Shown here one piece after another: positions 1-8,948 of a stretch of DNA of 64,000 nucleotides (position 1 is the stretch's first letter; every line of letters begins with the position of its first letter). Position numbers and translations under genes: made by a program. A model generated the notes under the pieces. It searched no databases. It was not told the origin of the DNA and saw only the letters and a program-made list of their open reading frames with translations. Where the stretch lies: NCBI RefSeq assembly GCF_009601505.1, contig NZ_WITC01000026.1:82973-146972 (forward strand). Reading direction: 5' to 3'. Source of the stretch: Sinorhizobium terangae. Its GTDB lineage: Bacteria > Pseudomonadota > Alphaproteobacteria > Rhizobiales > Rhizobiaceae.

Positions 1-539
1 TCACGCTCGACAACCTCATCACCGTCGGCCTCGACGGCGAGAAGATCGCCGGTGATCTCGGCCGCCACAACGAGGTCTACATCCATTCGGAGGTGCTGAA
101 GGCGCGGTCCGACATCAATGCCGTGGTCCACACGCATGCGCCCTACGCCGTCAGCTTCTCCGCACTCGGCAAGCCATTGCAGGCGATCGGCCATGCCGGG
201 TCGATCTTCTCGGAAGGGCTGCCCGTCTTTTCCGAGACGACCGAGCTGATCACCACGGCCGAACGCGGCCGCGCGGTTGCCGCGACACTCGGCGGCCACG
301 GCGCCATGCTGCTCCAGAACCACGGCATCGTCACCGCCGCCGCCAGCATCGAACAGGCGATCTACCTAGCGCTTTCGCTCGAAACCGCCTGCATGATGCA
401 GCTTTGGGTCGAGGCGGCGGGCGGCGCCAAGGCGCTCGGCAAGCCGGAGGATATCAAGGCGAAGCGCCGGCACATGTTCCGCGAAGAAATGTTCAAGGCC
501 ACTTTCGCCTATCTCGTCCGGCGCCTGAAGCGCGGCTGA
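1..539 (+). CDS. Class II aldolase/adducin family protein (5' end outside window)
   Basis: The reading frame is open from base 3 to the stop at 539, so the N-terminus lies upstream of the window. The visible 178 residues show the class II aldolase signature: an H-T-H pair in the segment VVHTHAPYAV and a further metal-binding His in QNHGIVTAA. These are the usual divalent-metal ligands of fuculose-phosphate aldolases and of family members that act as decarboxylases, for example 3,4-dihydroxyphthalate decarboxylases. The gene lies 40 bp upstream of an ACMSD-like amidohydrolase on the same strand, a family that also contains aromatic decarboxylases. A role in aromatic or sugar acid breakdown is possible, but the substrate cannot be read from the sequence. 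Confidence 0.85.
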   Translation, partial: TLDNLITVGLDGEKIAGDLGRHNEVYIHSEVLKARSDINAVVHTHAPYAVSFSALGKPLQAIGHAGSIFSEGLPVFSETTELITTAERGRAVAATLGGHGAMLLQNHGIVTAAASIEQAIYLALSLETACMMQLWVEAAGGAKALGKPEDIKAKRRHMFREEMFKATFAYLVRRLKRG

Positions 540-579
540 TCATCGGCACCCACCAGCAAATCGCACCAAGAGGAAGACG

Positions 580-1596
580 ATGCACTACATCGATGCGTTC
601 AATCACTTTTTCCCGAAAGCGCTGTGGCAAAGGATCCAACAGCTCGACGGGGCCGGCAAGGACATCGGCCGCAGGATGCAGGGCATCCCCTGTATCTACG
701 ACCTGGAGGCTCGCTTCCGCGTCATGGACGAGTTCAGGGACTATACGCAGATCCTTTCGCTCGGCATGCCGCCGCTCGAAGCCATGGGCGGTCCGGAACT
801 GGCAACCGAGTTTGCCAAGCTCGGCAATGACGGCCTGGCGGAACTCGTCGAGAAGCACCCGGAGCGGTTCGCCGGCTTCGTCGCCGCACTCCCGATGAAC
901 GCTCCCGAAGCGGCCGTCAGGGAAGCCGAGCGCGCCTTCACCGAACTCGGCGCGAACGGCCTGCAGATCCACACCAACGTCAACGGCGCGCCGCTCGACG
1001 AGGAGCGCTTTTTTCCGATCTTCGAAGCCGCTGCCCGCCACGGCAAGCCTGTGCTGCTCCACCCGTCCCGGACCTCGTCCATGCCGGACTATGCGACGGA
1101 GGACAAATCGAAATACGAGATCTGGTGGACCTTCGGCTGGCCCTACGAGACCAGCGCTGCCATGGCCCGCCTCGTCTTTTCCGGCTTCATGGACCGGCTT
1201 CCGGCTCTCAAGGTTCTCGCCCATCACATGGGGGCAATGGTCCCCTATTTCGAAGGGCGTGTCGGTCCCGGCTGGGACCAGCTCGGCAAGCGGACCTCGG
1301 ACGAGGACCTGTCGCTCGTGCTCAAGCGGCTGAAGAAGCGCCCGCTCGACTATTTCAAGGATTTCTATGCCGACACCGCAGTATTCGGCTCGCGCGCGGC
1401 GACGCTCTGCGGTCTCGAATTCTACGGCAGCGACCGCATCCTCTTTGCGTCCGACTCGCCATTCGATCCGGAAAAGGGCCCGGGCTATATCCGCGACACG
1501 CTGAGAATCCTGAACAGCCTCGACCTGCCCAAGGAGGATCTCGAAAAGCTCTGTTTCCGCAATGCTCAGGCGCTGTTCGGGCTTTCCCCGCATTGA
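580..1596 (+). CDS. Amidohydrolase 2 family protein, ACMSD/LigW-like
   Basis: A 338-residue TIM-barrel metal-dependent hydrolase or decarboxylase of the amidohydrolase 2 family, which includes ACMSD, gamma-resorcylate decarboxylase and 5-carboxyvanillate decarboxylase. Visible landmarks are IDAFNHFFP at the N-terminus (second metal His at residue 9), VLLHPSR, VLAHHMGAM (central His) and FASDSPFD near the C-terminus (catalytic Asp). The first ligand of the usual H-x-H pair is replaced, with Phe at the aligned place, so metal binding may differ from the classical enzymes. The ATG start follows an AAGAGGAAG ribosome site. It probably forms an operon with the aldolase-like gene upstream. A perfect 12-bp hairpin follows the stop. 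Confidence 0.85.
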   Translation: MHYIDAFNHFFPKALWQRIQQLDGAGKDIGRRMQGIPCIYDLEARFRVMDEFRDYTQILSLGMPPLEAMGGPELATEFAKLGNDGLAELVEKHPERFAGFVAALPMNAPEAAVREAERAFTELGANGLQIHTNVNGAPLDEERFFPIFEAAARHGKPVLLHPSRTSSMPDYATEDKSKYEIWWTFGWPYETSAAMARLVFSGFMDRLPALKVLAHHMGAMVPYFEGRVGPGWDQLGKRTSDEDLSLVLKRLKKRPLDYFKDFYADTAVFGSRAATLCGLEFYGSDRILFASDSPFDPEKGPGYIRDTLRILNSLDLPKEDLEKLCFRNAQALFGLSPH

Positions 1597-1608
1597 AGTT
1601 TGGGGGCA

Positions 1609-1646
1609 GTCGACGCCGGCGATGGGTGCGCCCCGCCGGCGTCGAC
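1609..1646 (+). terminator. Hairpin after the amidohydrolase gene
   Basis: A perfect 12-bp inverted repeat (GTCGACGCCGGC and its complement) with a 14-nt loop starts 12 bp after the amidohydrolase stop. No T-tract follows, so this is a likely but not classical intrinsic terminator. Confidence 0.5.
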
Positions 1647-1844
1647 AGCGCAAGACGTTATCACCCGTACCGATCATCGAACGCGAACCGGCCTAATAAA
1701 TACGACAATTTGGTGAGTTCACCATTTACTTCGACCGGAATGCGCAGAATATTAGCATCTTGGCAAATGGGAGGAAGCTTTTCGGACCCTCTCGTTACAT
1801 CCGCCCGAACGGCTTCCGACCCTTGACCACAAGGGAGGACCAAC

Positions 1845-2927
1845 ATGAGGCGAGTTCTACTGTACGCGGCGTCGGTCGCGGCGTTATCTCTTTGCGCCCA
1901 AAACAGCTTTGCCCAATCCGGCAGCGTCGAAAAGGCAGTCGGCGGCTACAACTTCGATGAAGCGGCCAAGGAAGCGCCAGAAACGAAGAATTTCCATTCG
2001 GCCGACGGCCATCTGACTTTTGCCATCGTCACCCACACGGCCGGCAACGGCTTCTTCGATCCGGTCTATGTCGGGGCCAAGGTCGCCGGCAACATGATCG
2101 GCGCCAACATCCTGTTGCTCGGCTCCGAGTCGCCGGTGGACGATCCCGCCCGCGAAATCGAGATCCTGAACCAGATCGTGCAGGATCCGACGATCGACGG
2201 GATCATCATGACGACGCCGCAGGCCGGGGCCTATAACGACATCGTCAAGGCCGCCGAGGCCTCAGGCATTCCGGTCGCCACGACCAATTCCTTCGACGGC
2301 ACGATCGTTAACCGCAGCAGCATCAGCCATACCGGCCAGGACGCTTCGGCTGCCGCGATCGGCGGTGAGGCGCTGGCCAAATGCGTGCTCGACAGCGGCG
2401 CCACGTCCGGGTCGATTCTGCTGCCGTCGTCGACCGCGATGGGCAATATCGAGGTCAACAACCGCGTTACCGCCGCCTTCAACGCAATCGTCAAGACGCT
2501 GAAGGATGCCGGCAAGCTCGACACCTTCAAGGTCGATGCCGGTCCGGAGAACGTCGGCATCGATACAAACCCGAACGATCCGGTCAACGCGCTTGTGTCG
2601 CTTTTCGAGTCGCGCGGTGACGTGGTCGGCGCCTTTACCGCCAACAACGTCTTCACACCGCCGCTGGTCAAGGCCGTTGAACAGAAGGGGTGGACAAACA
2701 AGTTCTGCGCCTTTGGTTTCGACCTTGGTCCGGCCCAGCAGGAAGGCATCGCTGCCGGCAACCTGACCGGCTCGCTCGGGCAGCAACCGTTCCTGCAGGG
2801 CTTCTGGCCGGTGATGCAGCTTTACCTGCAGATCGACCGTGGCATCTCGGCCGCCAATCTCGACACACGCGCCCAGCTCGTGACGAAGGATACGGTCGCG
2901 AAGGTCGGCAAGCGCTTCGAGAACTGA
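1845..2927 (+). CDS. Sugar ABC transporter periplasmic binding protein (RbsB/FrcB type)
   Basis: A 360-residue exported binding protein. A hydrophobic leader ends near NSFAQS, consistent with cleavage around residue 24. The rest follows the Peripla_BP_4 (ribose/fructose binding protein) pattern: FAIVTHTAGNGFFDPVYVGAK at the first lobe, VDDPAREIEILNQ, DGIIMTTP and a C-terminal GAFTANN segment. Start ATG 1845 follows GGGAGGACCAAC, a strong ribosome site. It is the first gene of an importer whose fused permease and ATPase follow. The sugar is not predictable from sequence alone. Confidence 0.9.
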   Translation: MRRVLLYAASVAALSLCAQNSFAQSGSVEKAVGGYNFDEAAKEAPETKNFHSADGHLTFAIVTHTAGNGFFDPVYVGAKVAGNMIGANILLLGSESPVDDPAREIEILNQIVQDPTIDGIIMTTPQAGAYNDIVKAAEASGIPVATTNSFDGTIVNRSSISHTGQDASAAAIGGEALAKCVLDSGATSGSILLPSSTAMGNIEVNNRVTAAFNAIVKTLKDAGKLDTFKVDAGPENVGIDTNPNDPVNALVSLFESRGDVVGAFTANNVFTPPLVKAVEQKGWTNKFCAFGFDLGPAQQEGIAAGNLTGSLGQQPFLQGFWPVMQLYLQIDRGISAANLDTRAQLVTKDTVAKVGKRFEN

Positions 2928-2930
2928 GGC

Positions 2931-3035
2931 TGCACTGCATGTTTCCTCATCCGAACTAAAGGTAAAAACATGCAGCGATTCAAAGTGCTACAGCCGCTTC
3001 TTTGCGCGTCTGATAAGGCGCGCGGCGCTGTAGGA
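2931..3035. repeat. Palindromic intergenic element (rhizobial mosaic type)
   Basis: The gap between binding protein and permease holds two nested inverted repeats. CTGCATGTTT pairs with AAACATGCAG across about 22 nt. CTACAGC (2988-2994) pairs with GCTGTAG (3027-3033), enclosing GCGCG/CGCGC at 3004-3008 and 3019-3023. The arrangement resembles the mobile palindromic mosaic elements scattered through Sinorhizobium and Rhizobium genomes; that match is from memory. In this place it could stabilise the binding-protein mRNA and lower permease expression. Confidence 0.55.
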
Positions 3036-3105
3036 GCATTTGTGCAATGGCGGGAGGGTGCGTCTCTCCCGCCTCCGTTGGCAAGGACCGACCGATAGGG
3101 ACCCT

Positions 3106-5358
3106 ATGGCGCTCACGACGACGACATCGCTCGGCCGTGCACCACCGCAGCTTTTCGGCGGCTGGGAAGTTGGTCTCCTGATCTTCCTCGCCCTGCTCTA
3201 TTTCGGTGGGGCGCTTGTCAATCCGGCCTTCTTCGGGTCGACAGGGGCCCTTCACGCGCTTTTGCGTGACACGTCCCGCGTCGGGATCATCGCGGTCGGA
3301 ATGACCTTCGTCATCGCCAACAAGGATCTCGACCTGTCAGTCGGCTCGACCTACGGGCTGATCGCCGTGATTTTTGCCCGGCTCTTCGCGCCGAGCTTTC
3401 TTGATCTCGATATCGCAACGTCGGTGATCCTCTGCGTGCTCCTCGGCACCCTGATCGGACTCGTCAACGGCACACTCGTCACGATCCTCAAGGTGCCGGC
3501 ATTCATCGCCACATTGACGATGCTTTTCATCGGCCGCGGCTTCGTGCTGGCACTGACGCACGGCCAGGCGATCTATTACTCAGGCAAAGCAAAGGATTAC
3601 CCGCTCTTCTTCCACCTCGGTGAGAGCAACGTCCTCGGCTTCAACAACCAGATCGTCATCTTCGCTGTTGTCGCCGTGGTCGGTGCGCTTGTGCTCGGCA
3701 AGACCCGCTGGGGCTACGAGACCTTCGCCACCGGCGGCAACGAACAGGCGGCGATCTATGCCGGCATCCCGACCAGTTGGGTGCGCATCCGGGCCTATCT
3801 GATCTCGTCGCTCTCGGCGACCCTTGCAGCACTGCTCTCGGCCGCTCAGGACAAGGGCGTGACGCCTCTCTACGGCGTTACCTGGGAGCTTACCGTCATC
3901 GCCTCCGTCATCATTGGCGGGGCGTCGATCCTTGGTGGGCGCGGCCGCGTGATCGGCTCCTGCCTCGGCACCGCCGTGGTCGTGCTGATCGACAAAGTGC
4001 TGCGCGAGGGCTGGTCGATCACGCGAACCGTCGTGATCGACGGCGAGAGCATCGCCGTCAATGCCCGATACACCTTGCCGGCGGGCGCTGTACTCGTGTT
4101 CCTCGGGCTCCTGCTCGTCATCGCCGTGCTGATCGAGCCTCATCTCATTCGTCGTCAGCTTGCTGGCCGGTTCTGGGCGTGGCTGCGCGGCCAGCCGCCG
4201 CCGCCGGCCTACGAGATCGGCGGCGTGGCATTGGAGGGCGTCCAGACCAAGGGAGCGATGGCGACCGACATTGAAGTGTCGGCGACGGCGTTCGGCCGCT
4301 TCTTCGCCCGCCGGGATGCGCTCGCCATCATCCTGGCTGTGCTCCTGTGGCTGACGGGTGTTGCCTTGCGTCCCGACTACTGGTGGCACCTCTCCAATAC
4401 TTTCGCAATCCTGCTCAATTATACCGAACTGGCACTGATCACGGTCGGGCTCGTCTATGTCATCGCCGCCGGCGACATCGATCTTTCGGTCGGCGCGGTG
4501 CTCGCGCTCGCCGGCAGCACGGCGGCCTATTTCCTGAAGGTGCTCGGCGCCGATCCCGTCACCGCCGTGACGATGGGTCTTCTAGCGGGTATGGCGGCCG
4601 GCCTCGTCAATGCCGTCGTTACCGTCGGTTTCAAGCTGCCGGCCTTCATCGCCACGCTCGGCATGTTCTACATCGCCCGCGGCCTCGCCGCCTGGTTCGT
4701 CGCCGGCCAGCAGTTGACGGGCTGGCCCGAGGGCTACAACCTGCTGGGCCGCAAGGTAAACGACATTCTCCTCCACATGCGGATCGTGCTGCCGGAAGGG
4801 TTGTTGCGCGCAATCGCCCAGGTCGTGAGCGTGCAAACGATCTGGATGCTCCTCGTCGCGCTCGTCGCCGGCGTCGTCCTTGCCTACACACCGTTCGGCC
4901 AGAAGGTTTATGCCACCGGCGGCAACATCCGCGCCGCCGCCTATGCCGGCATCAACACCAATCGGGTGCGCTTCCTTTCGCTTCTTCTGGCCGCTCTCTG
5001 CGCGACCATGGCCGGGATCATCAACGTCGCCTATTTCCGCAGCTTCAACCCGGTCGCCGGCCAGTTCCGTGAGCTCGATGCGATCGCCGCGGTCATCATC
5101 GGTGGCGGTTCGATCTTCGGGGGCTACGGCACGATGATCGGCGCGCTCGCCGGCGCGGCCGTGATCACGCTCGTGCGGGCGCTGTTGCAACTGAATGTGC
5201 AGGGCTTCAGCATGCCGCAGCATTGGATCAACGTCTTCATTGGCGGCATCCTGATCATCGCGGTGCTGGTCGACATCTGGGTCCGCCAGGCCAACCTGTT
5301 TGGCCGCTTGCGCGAGCGCATGGCGCGCCAGCGAGCGCCGGAGACCAGCCATGCCTGA
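3106..5358 (+). CDS. Fused double permease of a sugar ABC importer (RbsC-type tandem)
   Basis: A 750-residue inner-membrane protein made of two BPD_transp_2 (RbsC/FrcC-type) permease domains, roughly residues 20-350 and 395-740. Each half repeats the family landmarks: a DLSVG segment (KDLDLSVGS and GDIDLSVGA), KLPAFIATL or KVPAFIATL, an A-x-YAGI motif with Gly-Gly-Asn just before, and VIIGGxSIxGG. Single permeases of this family are about 320-360 residues and homodimerise, so this is a covalent heterodimer. ATG 3106 is chosen because the open frame upstream of it runs through the palindromic element. It overlaps the ATPase gene by 8 bp (ATGCCTGA). Confidence 0.9.
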   Translation: MALTTTTSLGRAPPQLFGGWEVGLLIFLALLYFGGALVNPAFFGSTGALHALLRDTSRVGIIAVGMTFVIANKDLDLSVGSTYGLIAVIFARLFAPSFLDLDIATSVILCVLLGTLIGLVNGTLVTILKVPAFIATLTMLFIGRGFVLALTHGQAIYYSGKAKDYPLFFHLGESNVLGFNNQIVIFAVVAVVGALVLGKTRWGYETFATGGNEQAAIYAGIPTSWVRIRAYLISSLSATLAALLSAAQDKGVTPLYGVTWELTVIASVIIGGASILGGRGRVIGSCLGTAVVVLIDKVLREGWSITRTVVIDGESIAVNARYTLPAGAVLVFLGLLLVIAVLIEPHLIRRQLAGRFWAWLRGQPPPPAYEIGGVALEGVQTKGAMATDIEVSATAFGRFFARRDALAIILAVLLWLTGVALRPDYWWHLSNTFAILLNYTELALITVGLVYVIAAGDIDLSVGAVLALAGSTAAYFLKVLGADPVTAVTMGLLAGMAAGLVNAVVTVGFKLPAFIATLGMFYIARGLAAWFVAGQQLTGWPEGYNLLGRKVNDILLHMRIVLPEGLLRAIAQVVSVQTIWMLLVALVAGVVLAYTPFGQKVYATGGNIRAAAYAGINTNRVRFLSLLLAALCATMAGIINVAYFRSFNPVAGQFRELDAIAAVIIGGGSIFGGYGTMIGALAGAAVITLVRALLQLNVQGFSMPQHWINVFIGGILIIAVLVDIWVRQANLFGRLRERMARQRAPETSHA

Positions 5359-6133
5359 TACCCCCAGAAGTCCTCCGCTCGTAGAGATGCGCGGCATCGA
5401 AAAGGCCTTCGGTGCGGTGCAGGCGCTCCGCAGCGTCGATCTCGTGCTCTACCCGGGCGAAATCCTCGGCCTCGTCGGCGACAACTCGGCCGGCAAGTCG
5501 ACGCTGATGAAGATCCTGACCGGCGCCTATCAACGTGACGCGGGCGAGATTCTCGTTGCCGGCGAGCAGGTCTATTTCAAGAGCCCGCATGAAAGCCGCG
5601 CGGCGGGCATCGAGATGATCTACCAGGACTTCGCCCTTTGCGGAAACATGGACGTCGGCCAGAATATCTTTCTCGGTCGCTGGCCGCGGCGTGGGCTCTT
5701 CGTCGACCGGCGGCGCATGTATGCGGAAGCCGACAGCGTGTTAAAGCGCCTCAAGGTGGACGTGAACTCGGTCTATCAGAAGGTCGAGAGCCTGTCGGGT
5801 GGCCGCCAGCAATCGGTGGCGATCGCCCGAGCGATCTCGTTCGAGCCGCGCGTGGTGATCCTCGACGAACCGACAGCCAACCTCTCGGTGATGGCGACCG
5901 AGCGGCTGCTTGAGACCATGCTCGAACTGAAGCGGCAGGGTGTCGCCCAGATCATCATCTCCCACCGCCTCGTCGACATTTTCGCCGTCGGCGATCGCGT
6001 CATGGTGCTGAAGCGCGGCGAATATGTCGGCGACCGCTACATCAAGAACACCGACGAGCACGAGGTGCTGGAGATCATCGTTTCGGGGACGCGCGAGCAG
6101 GCGATCACGGCTGATCGGGCAAGAAACGCCTGA
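5351..6133 (+). CDS. Sugar ABC transporter single-domain ATPase (FrcA-like)
   Basis: A 260-residue cytoplasmic ATPase energising the fused permease. Walker A reads GDNSAGKST, where Gly is usual in place of the Ser. The signature is LSGGRQQSVAIARA, Walker B VVILDEPTA and the switch His is in ISHR. It has one nucleotide-binding domain, like S. meliloti FrcA and unlike the roughly 500-residue double RbsA/XylG ATPases. The start overlaps the permease stop by 8 bp, which points to translational coupling. The gene ends 13 bp before a convergent gene. Confidence 0.9.
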   Translation: MPDTPRSPPLVEMRGIEKAFGAVQALRSVDLVLYPGEILGLVGDNSAGKSTLMKILTGAYQRDAGEILVAGEQVYFKSPHESRAAGIEMIYQDFALCGNMDVGQNIFLGRWPRRGLFVDRRRMYAEADSVLKRLKVDVNSVYQKVESLSGGRQQSVAIARAISFEPRVVILDEPTANLSVMATERLLETMLELKRQGVAQIIISHRLVDIFAVGDRVMVLKRGEYVGDRYIKNTDEHEVLEIIVSGTREQAITADRARNA

Positions 6134-6146
6134 ATGCTCATCGACG

Positions 6147-7151
6147 TCATGGCCTCGATTCCCGCGTCAGGAAATGGAGATTGCCGGCGAGTTCGGAGAC
6201 GACAAGCCGCCGCTCGTCCCAGACAAGGACCGCCACCGGTCGTGTCAGGCCCTCGAGAACGGTCTGCCGGGTGCCCGTCGTCTTATCGAGTTTGAGCAAT
6301 CGGCCGCTGCCCTTCAGAAAACCTTCCTTCTGCTCATAGCGGCCATGTTCGAGGACGAGCATGCCGCCATCCGTCTCGAAGGCGATCGCCACCGGCGCGT
6401 TCAGGCCCTCGATATCGACCCTCGGCGACGCTGCTCCGCCTGTCTCTGGAGCTGACACGACCTTTCCCGCGCCGTCGAGGAAGGGAAATCCACCGAACAG
6501 CGCGACATGAATGCGCCCGTCGCGAAGGGCGATGCCGGTCGGCACCGCATCGACTTCGTAGCTCTCGTCCGTGAACTCCGTCGGCGAAAGTTGCTGCAAT
6601 GCCGTCGTTTCCTGCTTCAGGCGGCGAAAGGTCATGAGCGTTTGCTTGCGACCATCCGCCTGCATGCGTTCGACACTGTTTCGCGCCGAGTCGATGACGT
6701 AATAGGTTCCATTCACGACGGCGAAGTCGAAAGGGTTCCAGAAATCGCTGCTGATAACGCGGGTGTTGCCGTCGTCACCGATCGCCACCAGGGCATGGTC
6801 AAGCGGGCCTTCGCCGGCATCGACCGGCGTCCACCCTTGAGCCACGACAAGAGCATCGCCAACGCGCACGACGCGGTAGGGGCCGGTCGGGTCGCCGATC
6901 ACGTCGAGGCCGTGAGGAAAAGCCGGACCGAAGGCGACAAGCTCACCATTGGCCTCGCGCCGCTGGAGCCGGCCACTGGCAAGATCGGTGACGAGCAGTG
7001 TCTCCCCGTCGCGCGAAAGGCCGGAAAAAGCCGCGCCCGGTTTGCTGACGGTTTCCAGCCTATAGCCGGGGGCGACCACGGGATCGGCGGCGGCCCCGGC
7101 TGCGAGGAACAGAAGACCGGTCGCCGTGATCAGGGTTCGGAGCGAACGCAT
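6147..7151 (-). CDS. Secreted ScyD/ScyE-family beta-propeller protein
   Basis: A 334-residue protein with a clear Sec signal (LLFLAAGAAADP, cleavage near residue 22) followed by repeated beta-propeller blades such as GLSRDGETLLVTD, PFDFAVVNGTYYVID and PVAIAFETDGGMLVLE. The pattern fits the ScyD/ScyE or NHL-like family; no catalytic residues can be assigned. Its start overlaps the end of the upstream FGE-fold gene by about 22 bp, so it is the last gene of the sugar-importer operon read from 12087. A periplasmic partner or ligand-handling role is inference. Confidence 0.75.
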   Translation of the reverse strand: MRSLRTLITATGLLFLAAGAAADPVVAPGYRLETVSKPGAAFSGLSRDGETLLVTDLASGRLQRREANGELVAFGPAFPHGLDVIGDPTGPYRVVRVGDALVVAQGWTPVDAGEGPLDHALVAIGDDGNTRVISSDFWNPFDFAVVNGTYYVIDSARNSVERMQADGRKQTLMTFRRLKQETTALQQLSPTEFTDESYEVDAVPTGIALRDGRIHVALFGGFPFLDGAGKVVSAPETGGAASPRVDIEGLNAPVAIAFETDGGMLVLEHGRYEQKEGFLKGSGRLLKLDKTTGTRQTVLEGLTRPVAVLVWDERRLVVSELAGNLHFLTRESRP

Positions 7152-7891
7152 CGGAAGCCGCCATTGGCTGCAAATCGGAATTCCGGATCATAGGCGAGGC
7201 GATAGGTCGTGGTAAGGTGGCTCGGATCGCTGTTCCAGGAGCCGCCGCGAAGTACGCGGTATTGCCCGGCGCTCTCTCCCGAGGCATTGCCCTCGTAAGG
7301 TGCGTAGATGTCGCTCGTCCACTCCCAGACATTGCCGACGAGATTGAGGACGCCTTCTTCGCTTGCACCATCGGTAAAGGCATCCGCCGGCGCCGTCATC
7401 GGATAGCCGTCGCGCGCGTCGCCGGAACAGCAGTCGTCGGTGCCAAAATTCGCCGGCACCACGTTACCATGCTCGCCCCACGGAAACGCCGCTCCGTTTG
7501 CCCCCCGCGCGGCTCTCTCATATTGCCGCTCCGACGGCAAAGATAGGCCGTAGTGACGGCAGAAGGCTGTCGCGTCTCCCCAACTCACGCCGACCACCGG
7601 CCTGTCATCCAGCCCGAGCGCGGGGTGATTGGCGTAGAAGGCCGAGCGATGACCGGTTTCCTCGACGAAGCGGCGATATTGGCGATTGGTGATCTCCGTG
7701 CGGTTGATGGCGAAGGCCTGTCCGTCGAGCACGCGGCGCGGCCGCTCGTTCTCGGGACCATCGTCGCGACCGAACACAAACGGACCGGCGGGAATGCCGA
7801 TCAGCGGATTGCCGGCGATCGGTCCGGCATCGGCGGCAGCCGCGTGAGGTGTGAAAGCAAGGAGGAGTGCCGCGGCGCAAAGATCAGACAT
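7130..7891 (-). CDS. FGE/SUMF1-fold protein lacking the catalytic cysteines
   Basis: A 253-residue exported protein: signal peptide to about residue 20 (PHAAAADAG), then the formylglycine-generating-enzyme fold (IPAGPFVFGRDD, EITNRQYRRFVEETGH, PVVGVSWGDATAFC, GNVWEWTSD, VLRGGSWNS, GGFRCV). In true FGEs the segment after GGSW carries two catalytic cysteines that bind copper; here it reads NSDPSHLTTTYR with no Cys. It is therefore probably a structural or binding member rather than a sulfatase activator, and no sulfatase gene is nearby. Start 7891 overlaps the stop of the ATPase gene by 8 bp (ATGTCTGA), favouring it over upstream starts. Confidence 0.8.
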   Translation of the reverse strand: MSDLCAAALLLAFTPHAAAADAGPIAGNPLIGIPAGPFVFGRDDGPENERPRRVLDGQAFAINRTEITNRQYRRFVEETGHRSAFYANHPALGLDDRPVVGVSWGDATAFCRHYGLSLPSERQYERAARGANGAAFPWGEHGNVVPANFGTDDCCSGDARDGYPMTAPADAFTDGASEEGVLNLVGNVWEWTSDIYAPYEGNASGESAGQYRVLRGGSWNSDPSHLTTTYRLAYDPEFRFAANGGFRCVRSEP

Positions 7892-8945
7892 CGACACGGG
7901 CTTGTGTCTCCCCGTCGAACAGAAACACCCGATCCGCCGCGACCTTGACGCCGATCCGCTGGTCGATCTGGCCGGCAAAATTCTTGTCGGCCCGAAGCGT
8001 CATGAGTTTTGCGCCGAGCCGCAGGCTGACGAGGGTACTGTCGCCGGTGAGTTCGACAGAGTAGATCGGCGCAACCAGATTGACGTCGGGATCGTCGGCG
8101 CGAGCGGCATGGACGTCCTCCGCGCGGACGCCGAGAACGGCGCGCGCAAGGCTCACGCGGCCGAGCCCCCCGACCCTCAGACCAGCACTCACAAAAACGC
8201 CGTCCCGTACCTCCCCCGGGATGAGGTTCATCGAAGGCGAGCCGATAAAACCGGCAACGAAAAGCGTGCGCGGATCGTTGTAGATTTCCCTCGGCGTCCC
8301 AAGCTGCTCGATCACGCCCTTGTTCATAACGGCGACGCGGTCGGCGAGCGTCATCGCCTCTATCTGGTCATGGGTGACATAGATCGTCGTGACCTTGAGT
8401 TCATGCTGAAGATGCTTCAGCTCCGAACGCATCTGGGTGCGGAGCTTGGCATCGAGATTGGAAAGCGGCTCGTCCATCAGGAAGACGCGCGGCGTGCGCA
8501 CGATCGCACGGGCAAGCGCCACGCGCTGCCGCTGGCCGCCGGAAAGCTCCTTGGGAAGACGGGACAACAGCGTGTCGAGCTCGACACGCCGTGCCACCTC
8601 GACAATCCGCTGCTTGCTTTCGGCCGGCGGAACTTTGCGGATTTTCAGCGGATAGCCGATATTCTGCTCGACGGTCAGGTGCGGATAGAGCGCATAGGAC
8701 TGGAACACCATCGCCACGTCACGATACTTGGGCAGCACGCCGTTGATGCGGTCGGCGTCGATGTAGATGTCGCCCGACGTCGCCTCCTCGAGCCCCGCGA
8801 CCATGCGCATGGTCGTCGTCTTGCCGCAGCCGGAAGGACCGAGCAGGACGAGGAACTCCCTGTCCCTGATCTCGAGGTTAAAATCCGTGATTGCAACGAA
8901 CTCGCCGAACTTCTTCGAGACGTTCTTGAAGGTGACCGACGCCAT
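7884..8945 (-). CDS. Sugar ABC transporter ATPase (MalK/UgpC family)
   Basis: A 353-residue CUT1-type ATPase. Visible motifs are Walker A GPSGCGKTT, Q-loop MVFQSYALYP, signature LSGGQRQRVALARA, Walker B VFLMDEPLS and the switch in YVTHDQ. They are followed by a C-terminal OB-fold (TOBE-type) regulatory region from about residue 240 (LRVGGLGRVSLARAVLGVR). It energises the permease pair encoded just upstream on the minus strand. It is separated by 3 bp from the permease stop and overlaps the following FGE-fold gene. Confidence 0.92.
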   Translation of the reverse strand: MASVTFKNVSKKFGEFVAITDFNLEIRDREFLVLLGPSGCGKTTTMRMVAGLEEATSGDIYIDADRINGVLPKYRDVAMVFQSYALYPHLTVEQNIGYPLKIRKVPPAESKQRIVEVARRVELDTLLSRLPKELSGGQRQRVALARAIVRTPRVFLMDEPLSNLDAKLRTQMRSELKHLQHELKVTTIYVTHDQIEAMTLADRVAVMNKGVIEQLGTPREIYNDPRTLFVAGFIGSPSMNLIPGEVRDGVFVSAGLRVGGLGRVSLARAVLGVRAEDVHAARADDPDVNLVAPIYSVELTGDSTLVSLRLGAKLMTLRADKNFAGQIDQRIGVKVAADRVFLFDGETQARVDV

Positions 8946-8948
8946 GGC

